Shown: in pieces, positions 55,399 through 64,000 of the stretch | How the letters are laid out: the number at the start of each line of letters is the position of its first letter | How positions within the stretch are numbered: the stretch's first letter is position 1 | Assembly: GCA_947650365.1 (NCBI GenBank) | Contig: OX393551.1 | Location: forward strand, 59,773,744 to 59,837,743 | Length of the DNA: 64,000 bases | Direction: 5' to 3' | DNA from: Chamaelirium japonicum | Lineage: Eukaryota > Streptophyta > Magnoliopsida > Liliales > Melanthiaceae | Program-made: the position numbers and the translations under genes | Notes under the pieces: model-generated | Databases searched by the model: none | Told to the model about the DNA's origin: nothing | What the model saw: the letters and a program-made list of their open reading frames with translations, nothing else

Positions 55399-58316
55399 CT
55401 ACAACTTTAAGTAGTCCTAATTAAGGGACTAAAAAGTGCAATTTAACCCCAAGTATAGGGAGTGTAGCGAAGTAGTAATCTCGGTGAGTCCGAGGTCGAT
55501 TCCACAGGGACTGAAGGACTAATTGGAACTAGTGTGATGACAGTGCGTGAATGTGAATGTAATTCAGGGTTTTCCACTGAGAGTGGAGCACGAGAAAATG
55601 AAACTACGCTACTAAATTAACTAGAACTAAATATTGCAATTAATTAAAGAAGGTTACGATGGAGATGAGGCTAAGGCATCTGGGTTCAACCTAGTAATAT
55701 ATTATGTATTCTTTTGATCAATAATTTGTACGAGGATAGCATGAAAATAGGTTCTAGCATGCATGCTACAGAGGTTATTAAGCATTGCATATGCCCGGAG
55801 TCGATATGTAATCAAAATAACTTATACACATGTGCTGATTTCTAGAGATATGCATCCATCATATTTAACTAAATAGACTGAAAATCATGCGAAGAGGGAC
55901 TCATTATGCTTGTGTTAACATACCACAGGGATTCATAAGTATTCCGTATGCCCGGAGTCGATACGGAATCAAACAAATTTGCAAGTACGTTAACATACAT
56001 CATCAGGCAGTATCAGTCACATAGGATTCAATCATAAGAAATCGAAGCTTGTTATTGATCAAACGAAAAACATAGCATACTACTAGGCGTCCCCCATAGC
56101 CTTAGCTAGGGGTTTAGCCGCACATGTTTATATAGATTGACATGAAAATATATGTGCTAACAAACTCCATTAATGATAATACGAAGGATGACGAGCGTGG
56201 ATGACGGCTTCCGGCGATGATGACAACGTGTGACGATGGTGACGGCGTGCTTCGGCAACGATGTAGCGTGGCGTGACTTCGGGATGATGGAGACGGATCT
56301 CAAGCTTGGCGGGTGGACAATGCTCTGGCTCCGGGGTGGAATTGGTGATGGTGAAGCATACGTGGCTCGGAGACGAAGGTCCGGGTGATGGTGACAACTA
56401 TGAAGTTCGGGCTGATGGGTTCGGTGGTGGAAGATGGTGGTGCTCGGGCTAATGGTTCGGGTTTATGAGTTGAAGTTCGTCCCTCGGGTGATGATCTGAT
56501 GAAGTTCGGGGTGGTGGTCTAATGGTTCCCCTCGGGTGATCCTGATGGTGGAAGATGGTGAAGTTACGGGGTCGGATCCCGAGGTGTTGTGATGGTTAAG
56601 GTCCCTATATAGAGAAGATGGAGTCCGGTTTAGGCAAGGAGAGAGAGAGACATTCGGGATAGAGAGATGGGCGGCTGGGCGTTCGGGGCTGATGCGTCGG
56701 TTTAGAGAGAGAAATAAACGGGAGAGAAGAGAGAGACTTTCGGTAGAGAGAGAAAAGGAAAGAGAGAGCGAAACGGGAAAGATAGAGAGAGACGTACGGA
56801 GCCGATCGGGTCGGGGGGTGGTTATAGCTCAGGCAAGAGAGAGAGAGACGGTTAGAGGGAGATAAGGAAGAGAGAGAGAGAGAGATTCAAGGAGGAGAGA
56901 ATCCGAGAGAGAGAAAGGAGGCGGTCGGCTGTAATCTCGGGTTTGGAGAGAAAAGTCCGAGACGGGAGAAGAGAGACGCTGGGCCTGGGCGTTCGGGTTG
57001 CATGGGTTCCCGGTTTTAAAGGCATGCATACCATCGGACGGCTGTGATGGTGGGAGGTTGAGATAGACAGTTGGTAGAGTAGCTCGGGCTGCTGGTTCAC
57101 ATGCATGTGTTTGGCCCGGTGCAATGGATGGCTGTGATTACATGAGTCGTGAGAGAGAGGTAGGAGATCGGACGGGACTGGGTGCATGCACAGTTCCTGT
57201 GCATGGGATAAAGGGACTGCTGCATGTGATCTTGGTATACGGACGGCTGCGATTAGTTAGAAGGGGGGAGAATAACAGCATGGATTCCAAAACAAAGGGA
57301 TGGCTGCATGTGAGTGCAGGAGCACACGGACGGCTGCGATTAAGTCCGGAATGGAGGGAACGAGATGGGGAAAGGTGAGGGATGGCTATGATGGGTTTCA
57401 AGAGAGGGAAAAATCAGGGGAGTTGGGCATTCGGTTTAGAGGGAGCTGATGCACAGGACGTTATGGCTTTGCATGGGACTAGTTAGGCCATCGGATGGCC
57501 GCGATTGGTTTGCATGAGATACCTGTGATAAGGTTTTCCAAGAAGAGGTGCATGCGTGGGATTTTGCATGAACGGCTGCGATGCGAGCTGGTCGGGTAAA
57601 GGGATTCGATGGGATGCAATGGACACGGACGGCTGTGATGAATTTTCCAAATAGGATAATGAAAGAGAAGAGAATGCACGGGTGCACTCGTGCTAAGTTG
57701 GGGACGGGAGCTTGTTGGGTGCGATGCAAGATAGAATATGAACCAGGTATGTGGAATGATGTCTGAGATTATCCTTTGCGAACTTCATTCCCATCCGAAC
57801 CATCTGAGTCAGTGACCGCATCCAATGTCAGTCCATTTTCTTGCGCGTAGTCTTCCTCCATTTATCCGATGCTAGCAATGTGTTGAGCAAGAGTCGTCAT
57901 CTCAGCCGACTCTTCACAATTATCCTTTTCTGCATCATTCTTCACAAGGGCCTCCAAACGGGTTGTGCATCCTCCATTGAATTGTCGTGAGACTATCCAT
58001 CGCTCGATCATGATGCCTCCTATCTGACTGCGTCGAGTACCGGGTCAGTTCCCTGAAAAACACACATGAAATAACGCGTATAAGGATCCAATATGATTAT
58101 CGATAAAAAGAATAACTTTGACTATCGGGCTTCGTATTTTTCATGCATGTATCGTATGAGTGCGAACCAATATACCGTTATGTCCGTATTAAAGTCTACT
58201 ATGCATTGGTGCAAAGAAAATGATGCGCTTTACGAGTATATGAAAAGTTTTACGTAGGAAAGCGATGATAATGCAGTAAGAAATAAGCGATAAAATGCAT
58301 TATTTGGAGACTTAAC
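55399..58316. mobile_element. Unidentified 2.9-kb element in Tat gag (TSD ACCGGCTG)
   Basis: Flanked by ACCGGCTG at 55391-55398 and 58317-58324. Removing the insert restores the gag frame without loss of a base. The left side reads CTACAACTTTAAGTAGTCC and the right side GGAGACTTAAC; TTAAGTAGTCC and its approximate inverse may be short terminal repeats. There is no recognisable transposase, RT or LTR pair. Near the left end is a tRNA-like block. TGCCCGGAGTCGATA occurs twice (about 55793 and 55950). 56640-56960 is GA-rich and 57030-57640 has reiterated GACGGCTGYGAT words. An 8-bp duplication would fit hAT or a Mutator relative. Confidence 0.75.
55464..55511 (+). other. tRNA-like A-box/B-box block
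   Basis: TAGCGAAGTAG resembles the pol III A box (TRGYNNARNNGG). GAGGTCGATTCC, about 25 bases later, resembles the B box (GGTTCGANTCC) with about 8 of 10 matches, and GTCC/GGGAC can pair around it. The spacing is tRNA-like. It is too divergent to call a tRNA gene; SINE-like origin is a guess. Confidence 0.35.
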
Positions 58317-58690
58317 ACCGGCTGAGGATGGGTGTTGACGAGAGTCTCCGCAGCTTCACAAGGAGATTCCGCAACGAGCACGCCGCCCTCTCAGGAAGAC
58401 ATTTGGACGATGAGGCTATCATGCTAGCCTTCCAGAATGCTCTCCGCTTCGACCTCCACATCTACAATGACTTCATCCGCAATCCCCCTCCTTCCCTGGG
58501 TTCAATGTTTGATCGAATCCAAAGGGAGATTGAGGTTGAGGATGATCAAGTCGCCCGAAAGGGGCGAGAGTCGAAGCGAAGGCCTGCTGAGAGAGAAGCT
58601 CCGAAGTACGCTGCCAAAGCTCACAACGCAGAAGCAGCAGTTCCCCTTGCGAACAAGCGATCAAGAAACGACGGACGCTGATCTCCATCA
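58317..58690 (+). pseudogene. Tat gag, C-terminal part
   Basis: MGVDESLRSFTRRFRNEHAA, then AFQNALRFDLHIYNDFIRNP and MFDRIQREIEVEDDQ: the second half of the retrotransposon gag core. A basic linker and a stop or frameshift near 58681 follow. Confidence 0.82.
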
Positions 58691-58799
58691 AAGAAGACCA
58701 CTTTCACCGAGTGGAATTTGCCGATCGAGCAGATCCTCGACCGCATTCAACACGAGGAATTCCTTCGAAGGCCCAATCCTCTTCAGCCTGACACTAAAT

Positions 58800-59439
58800 C
58801 ACGGCTGACAAAACGGTCTATTGCGACTTCCACCGAAGTCACGACCATTCCACCGATCGGTGCTATCGGTTGAGATATCATCTTGAAGACCTGATGCGAG
58901 AGGGCCATCTCCAAGAATTCGTCAAGGACGGACAAGATCAGCGTCGAACCTCCGCAAAGGGGAAAGAGGCTTGCTGGGTTCATCAAATCTCTTCCAACCG
59001 ATCTCCTATCACTGTGAATGCCAACGTCTTTGGCATTCACGGGACATTGCACAATCAAGCGCTGACCGGGAAGGAAGTAGATCGGCAAGTTTGTCGCATC
59101 TTCCATATTCGCTCTGCGGTGAATAAGGAAGATACCTGGATCGAGAAGCCCGTCAAAGGCTTAGCCTGGCCCTCCATCATTTTCAATGACACTGATCTCC
59201 AAGGAGTTCATACTCCCCATCGAGACCCCCTGATCTTGAAACTCCTCATCGATGGAAGCACTGTCAATCGCATCCTCATCGACACCGGGAGCTCCATCGA
59301 CATAATGTTCTCAGACTGCTTCAAGCGTCTGGGTCATAAGTACTCAAGCCTTGACGTCGTCCCGACGGTGATCACAGGTTTCAACGGCGAGCAAAGTATA
59401 ACAATGGGCGAATCGAGGTTCACCCTCGACCTTAGCTGA
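58800..59439 (+). pseudogene. Tat protease region with Cys/His motif
   Basis: YCDFHRSHDHSTDRCYRL at about 58818-58870 is the conserved Cys/His segment that precedes Tat proteases. The retropepsin motif ILIDTGSSIDIMF is at about 59270-59310, with the following hydrophobic strand VVPTVITGF. The frame ends at TGA (59437-59439), where relatives continue with Arg, so CGA to TGA is likely. It belongs to one pol region with RT and integrase but is now in a different frame from RT. Confidence 0.82.
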
Positions 59440-61730
59440 GAGACTCGAGTCTCGGTAAGGTTTGCAATCGTCGAAGGAACGTCCAACTACAACGTTATCC
59501 TGGGCCGACCATTTCTACATCAGATCAATGCCATCTCCTCTTCCTATCACCAACTTCTCAAATTTGCAATGGGAGAAGGTATCGTCTGCATTCGAGGAGA
59601 TAAACAAGGCGGGCGATCCTGCGAAGCGGCTGCTGCGAAAACGGATCACAAGATAAACATCGCTCCCCCAAAGCGACCCAGAGATGAAGCTGGTCCCTCT
59701 TCAACATAGCAATCAAAGGAGCTTCCGCTGACCGAGCCCCCACCGATCGAGTGGGAGGCCTCACCTTCAATCGAAGAAATCATTCCAATCAATATCGGCA
59801 GTGGAGATCTCCCTCAACAAACATTCATTGGTACCGGTCTCGGCGACACAGAAGCGTGAGACATGGTATCCTTCCTTCAGTCCAACATCGACGTCTTCGC
59901 CTGGTGCTTCGAAGATATGCCTGGGATCAATCCAGATGACGCTTGTCACCGACTCGAGATCAAAGAGGAAGTGAAGGCTGTCAAACAAAAGCCACGTACA
60001 ATCTGACCAGAACTACAAGTTGCAGTTCAAGAAGAGATCAATAAGCTACTCGCAGCGGGCTTCATCCGTGAAGTAGAGTACCCTACTTGGATCTCCAATA
60101 TAGTTGTTGTACCAAAGAAGAACGGGAAGGTCAGAGTTTGCATCGATTTCACCAACCTCAACAAGCTTGTCCCAAAGATCCATTCCCCATGCCAAGGATA
60201 GATAGGCTCGTCGATGCCACTGCTGGCCATGAGCTCCTATCTTTTATGGATGGATACTCTGGGTACAATCAAATTCCGCTGCACCAAGACGATCGAGAGA
60301 AGACTTGCTTTGTGACTAGCCGAGGTCTCTACTGCTACAACGTAATGCCTTTCGGCCTCAAAAATGCCGGGTCCACCTATCAACGGCTAGTCACGAAGAT
60401 GTTCGAAGATCAGATCGGGCGCAACGTCGAAGTCTACGTCGACGATCTCCTTACCAAGAGCTCCACTCGAGAGAGTCACCTATCCGATCTGGCGGAAACC
60501 TTTCAAGTCCTTCGAAAATATCGCATGAAGCTTAATCCAGCCAAATGCGCTTTCGGAGTTCAATCGGGCAAATTCCTGGGCCACCTTGTGACCAGGAGGG
60601 GCATCGAAGCCAATCCTGATCAAATTCGAGTAATCCTCGACATACCGTCACCAACCAATCGAAAGGAAGTACAATGCCTCACTGGAAGACTTGCTGCCCT
60701 CAATCGGTTCATCTTGAAATCTTCTGACAAGTGCAAGCCGTTTTTCGACATATTACAAAAAGCGGATACCTCTGGGTGGAGTCCAACTTGTGAACAAGCC
60801 TTTCAAGACGTCAAGAGATACCTCGTGCGAACTACCATCCTAACAGCTCCACTTCCAAAAGAAGACCTCTGGCTATATATTTCCGTTACCGATCAAGCAA
60901 TCAGTACGGTCCTAGTCAGTAGAAGAGAAGGCGTCGAACATCCAGTCTACTACATCAGCCATACGCTTCTTCCGGCTGAGACTCGCTACTCAAAAACTAA
61001 GAAGGTCATACTGGCCTTACTCACCGCATCGCGTCGTCTCCAACCCTATTTTGTCTCCCACCAGATCACAGTCATCTCAGAACCCCTACTCAAAGATATC
61101 ATCAACAAGGCGGGTCGAGCAGGTCGAATGACCAAATGGGTAATCGAGATGAGTGCTCTAGGGATCCAGTTCGAATCTTGCACTTCGATTAAGGGACAAG
61201 CAATTGCTGATTTTCTAGCTGACTTTCCAGTTGAAGACCCCATAACTTGGGAGGAAGATGTCGATATACGCCTTGAAGATGAAGCTGAACCTCCATTTAA
61301 TCTGGTTACAAAAACCGATCCAAGCCTTGAGGCTCCTGCCACAACACCAACTCCATGGAAGCTTTATACTGATAGAGCTTCAAGTGCGATCGATTCGGGA
61401 ACTGGGATAGTCTTAGTATCCCTCGAACTTCATCATCTTCAGAAGGCCACTCTCCTCGGATTCCATGCCACCAACAACGAAGCCTAATACGAAGCACTCA
61501 TTTCTGGGCTCGAAATGGCTGAATCCCTGGAGGTGGATTGAATCATCGTCTACAGCGACTCCCAGCTAATCATAAGGCAAATCAACGGGGAGTACATAGC
61601 ACGAGAAGAAAGAATGCAGAATTATTTAACCCTAGTGCGACGTCTTCAACAACGTTTTGCTAGCACCGAATTCATTCAAATCCCAAGGGTAGAAAATCGA
61701 GAAGCAGATGCTCTAGCCAATGCTGCTTCG
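59440..61730 (+). pseudogene. Tat reverse transcriptase with two RNase H domains
   Basis: RT motifs: SNIVVVPKKNGKVRVCIDFT (about 60090-60150), a one-base frameshift near 60165, FMDGYSGYNQIPLHQDD, MPFGLKNAGSTYQRLVTKMF, and YVDDLLTKS (catalytic DD) at about 60430. The first RNase H is SHTLLPAETRYSKTKKVILA at about 60960. The second is LYTDRASSAIDSGTGIVLVS (about 61363), NNEA-stop-YEALISGLEMAESL, IIVYSDSQLIIRQINGEY and EADALANAAS. Archaeal-type second RNase H domains are a Tat trait. In-frame stops lie at 61485-61487 (TAA) and 61539-61541 (TGA). Upstream (59450-60080) the sequence is pol linker with several stops. Confidence 0.87.
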
Positions 61731-61799
61731 GTTCTTGGAGATTCGCTTAGAGGAAGACAAATACAAATCGATTACCAAGAAGCACCCAAGACCACCCCC

Positions 61800-63122
61800 G
61801 AACAACAGATCGTCGCCACTATAGAAAGATCTGGGGGTGGAGAACAATTGGCCTCGAACCTTACCACCACAAATGAGCTCGATGATTGGAGACATCCAAT
61901 TTTCGACTTCTTCAAACATGGCAAGGTGCCCGAAGATCCAAACCAAGCCCGAAGACTACAAAGAAAGCTTCCATGCTATAACTTTCAAGGTGAAGATCTA
62001 TATTTCAAGTCTCACAACGGGATGTTGCTCAAATACATTGGCCCTGAACAGGCAAAGGCAATCCTGGTTGACATCTACTCCGGAGCCTGCGGGAATCATT
62101 CGGGAGGGAGATCTCTTGAAGCCAAGATGAAGCTATAAGGCTACTACTGGCCAACAATGGCAAGGGATGCTCACCAATTGGTTCAAAGATGCGAGCCTTG
62201 CCAAAGACATGCTCGGGCTATCCATCTCCCAGCAGATGAGCTCTATCAATTGACAAGTCCATGGCCTTTCCATCAATGGGGGTTGGACTTCTTAGGTCCC
62301 TTCCGACCAACACCAAGCAAAAAGAAGTATCTGCTGCTGGCCACAGATTACTTCACCAAGTGGATCGAAGCAGTGCCACTCTTCCGGGAGACTGACGATG
62401 AAGTGATCAAGTTTATCAGACATAACATCTTCTCGAGATTTGGCACGCCACAGGCTCTTGTTGCTGACAATGGAGCTCAATTCGACTCAGACAAGTTCCG
62501 TGAGTTCTGTCTCAACAACGGTATCAAACTTTTCTACTCAACACCAAGGTACCCTCAATGCAATGGCCAAGCAGAAGCCTCTAATAGAGCTATCCTTAGT
62601 TTACTCAAGAAAAAGCTCGATAACAAGAAAGGACTGTGGGAACAAGTCCTACCTGAAGTTTTGTGGGGCTATCGAACCACTCCGAGAAGATCGACTGGGT
62701 TCTCACCCTTTCGCCTGACATATGGTTCAGAAGCAGTGCTCCCAACTAAAAACATATCAGCTACTTTGAAGACCAAAGCAATTGAAGAAGGAGCTAATGA
62801 GGAGCTTCGAGTCAATGATCTAGAATTTTCTGAAGAACTACGGGACCAAGCAACCCTTCGTGTGGCCAAGTACCAGCAGAAGATCAAACGAGCCTACGAT
62901 CAGAAGGTCAACAAAAGACAATTTCCGATTGGCAGCTTGGTCCTCAAAGCAGTCTTCTACAACACGAAAGAGCATAGCAGTGAAAAACTAGCTCCCAACT
63001 GGGAAGGACCCTACATCGTCGAATCTGTAGGAGGCAAAGGTTCTTATCGGCTGATTTCGCCAGAAGGAGACATATTACCACGAGCTTGGAATGCTAGGCA
63101 TCTGAAAATGTTTTATCCTTGA
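61800..63122 (+). pseudogene. Tat integrase
   Basis: In the same frame as the RT region. HHCC zinc domain: H...H near 62095-62115 and CEPCQRHA at about 62190, interrupted by TAA at 62136-62138. Catalytic core: WGLDFLGPF (first Asp), DYFTKWIEAVPL, LVADNGAQFDSDKFREFC (second Asp), and STPRYPQCNGQAEASNRAIL (Glu). The C-terminal domain LAPNWEGPYIV...ARHLKMFYP ends at TGA 63120-63122. The single nonsense codon separates the zinc domain from an otherwise open 321-codon core. Confidence 0.9.
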
Positions 63123-63239
63123 TGTAATCGTGGTGCTGAATAAAGATCAATTTCAAATGTCCTTCTTGTCAAATCAAGTGCTGAAGCAATTTTAATTATC
63201 TTTCAAAGCTCTGAATTATCTACATTCACATAACATGGT

Positions 63240-63570
63240 CGTTTAACAAGTTTGGGTGCTTGAGTTGCGACTCAACCCCTTACAGGCAGATGTTAAACGG
63301 TTTCGGGTTGTAATACAAAACAATCTTCAAGTCACTAGGTCAATTTTAACAGGTTTGGGAGCTTGTGTTGAAACACTAACCCTTACCTACAAATGTTAAA
63401 TGACCTTCAATTTTAATATCGTCTAACATGTTTGGGTGCTTGAGTTGCGACTCAACCCCTCACACACAAGTGTTAGACGATTTCAAGTTGTGCTACAATA
63501 CAACCTTCAATTTTCAAGTTACTTAACAAGTTTGAGTGATCGAGTTGCGACTCGGCCCCTTACATTCAAG
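63240..63570 (+). repeat. Tandem repeats of ~90-100 bp after pol
   Basis: TTTGGGTGCTTGAGTTGCGA followed by CTCAACCCCTTAC and GTGTTARACGRTTTCRAGTTG recurs near 63251, 63355, 63431 and 63530. They lie between the integrase and the antisense frame. Confidence 0.85.
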
Positions 63571-63758
63571 TGTTTATACACATTCAAACATTACAAAACC
63601 ATCCAGAACACAACATTCAAAGATATTCAACACAAGAGACATGCAGTTTCTAACACCAAAATGATATCTTCATTTATCAAAAAAGTTTCCAAGTACAGGA
63701 GTGAGCTTCTATATAAGAAGAGTTTACAGGTACAACAACAAAAAAGAGATAGAATATA
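63571..63758. other. No feature recognised
   Basis: Spacer between the tandem repeats and the antisense frame. Confidence 0.5.
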
Positions 63759-63998
63759 TCAGGGTTTGGCTACACTTGGAGCACGTGACCTCTCCCCCTC
63801 GGATCCGCCACGAGCATGACTTGCCGCAGAAGCCTTCGAAGATCGGACGTCACCAGCGTGGACCCTGAGCGCTTCCACCGCCTTCTCAGCCGTCTCCCTG
63901 AAGCTCTCACACTCAGCACATGTGTGCTCCAGCTCCTTCGTTAAGGCTTCTTCCTTGACAGCCTTTGCAGCAAGTGCAGCATCCCTGGCGTCAAGTTG
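63759..63998 (-). CDS. Antisense ORF of the Tat element, partial, coiled-coil-like
   Basis: The minus-strand frame is open from the right edge of the window to TGA at 63761-63759. It reads QLDARDAALAAKAVKEEALT, then KELEHTCAECESFRETAEKA and VEALRVHAGDVRSSKA, and ends in a Ser/Gly/Arg-rich tail. Ala/Glu/Lys heptads suggest a coiled coil. Tat elements of grasses and other plants are known to carry extra ORFs, often antisense, between integrase and the 3' LTR, of unknown function. The start lies outside the window, so length and integrity are unknown. The codon pattern is clean, unlike the broken pol. Confidence 0.55.
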   Translation of the reverse strand, partial: QLDARDAALAAKAVKEEALTKELEHTCAECESFRETAEKAVEALRVHAGDVRSSKASAASHARGGSEGERSRAPSVAKP

Positions 63999-64000
63999 AG

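Larger units (their letters stand above)
41717..64000 (+). mobile_element. Ty3/Gypsy Tat-type retrotransposon, 3' end outside window
   Basis: Order: 5' LTR (41717?-44132), PBS, gag, protease, RT, RNase H, second RNase H, integrase, tandem repeats, antisense ORF. The TTTGGCGCCGTCTGTGGG primer site and the two successive RNase H domains are marks of the Tat group (Tat/RIRE2/Grande/Ogre relatives). The gag is split by an Angela-like Copia (44606-54615) and a 2.9-kb element (55399-58316). The 3' LTR is not in the window, so LTR limits and age cannot be checked here. Confidence 0.88.

Noticed and set aside
55464..55511. Functional tRNA gene
   Set aside because: No acceptor stem, anticodon arm or terminator could be drawn. 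Only the box-like motifs remain.

Overview
This is a flowering-plant nuclear window, tentatively monocot. The evidence is spliced GT-AG exons, plant LTR retrotransposons of several lineages, CACTA, hAT-like and PIF/Harbinger-like DNA transposons, degenerate TTTAGGG arrays and many dinucleotide tracts. I see no bacterial-style operons, rRNA or tRNA genes, or CRISPR arrays. The species cannot be named from the sequence.

Only one host gene can be supported. It lies on the minus strand from 39363 (ATG) to 18108 (stop) and encodes a 177-residue protein with an N-terminal CX2C/HXC motif, an HMG box and an acidic tail. Its six coding exons total 534 bp spread over 21.3 kb. Intron 2 is about 16.9 kb and holds a degenerate Copia element (23984-28953), a second deleted Copia element on the minus strand (29276-37773), a young Copia inserted into that element's LTR (32236-37450), and several hAT-like elements. 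Intron 4 is 3.4 kb and holds a run of five unrelated foldback elements separated by long TA tracts, plus a sixth foldback element.

Layout. 1-8783: remains of CACTA transposons, including a 22-unit array of about 181 bp, a degenerate coiled-coil reading frame, and two right-hand termini (7033 and 8783) with CCGACGG subterminal repeats. 8784-18107: an LTR-like transcription unit with minisatellites, a Helitron-like 3' end, tandem repeats, and a PIF/Harbinger-like element. 18108-39476: the HMG-box gene and the elements in its introns. 40376-41515: a minus-strand fragment of an Angela-like LTR split by a hAT-like element. 41717-64000: a Ty3/Gypsy Tat-type element (5' LTR, PBS, gag, protease, RT, dual RNase H, integrase, antisense ORF) that runs off the right edge. 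Its gag is split twice, by a 10-kb Angela-like Copia with 2.3-kb LTRs (44606-54615) and by an unidentified 2.9-kb element (55399-58316).

Three observations deserve most attention. First, four of the five delimited hAT-like elements share terminal inverted repeats, but each carries its own reiterated word just inside them. Second, five different foldback elements sit in consecutive TA microsatellites. Third, the Angela-like element has nearly identical LTRs around an extensively decayed coding region. Target-site duplications, LTR boundaries and splice phases were read directly. Lineage names rest on recognised motifs and not on database searches.
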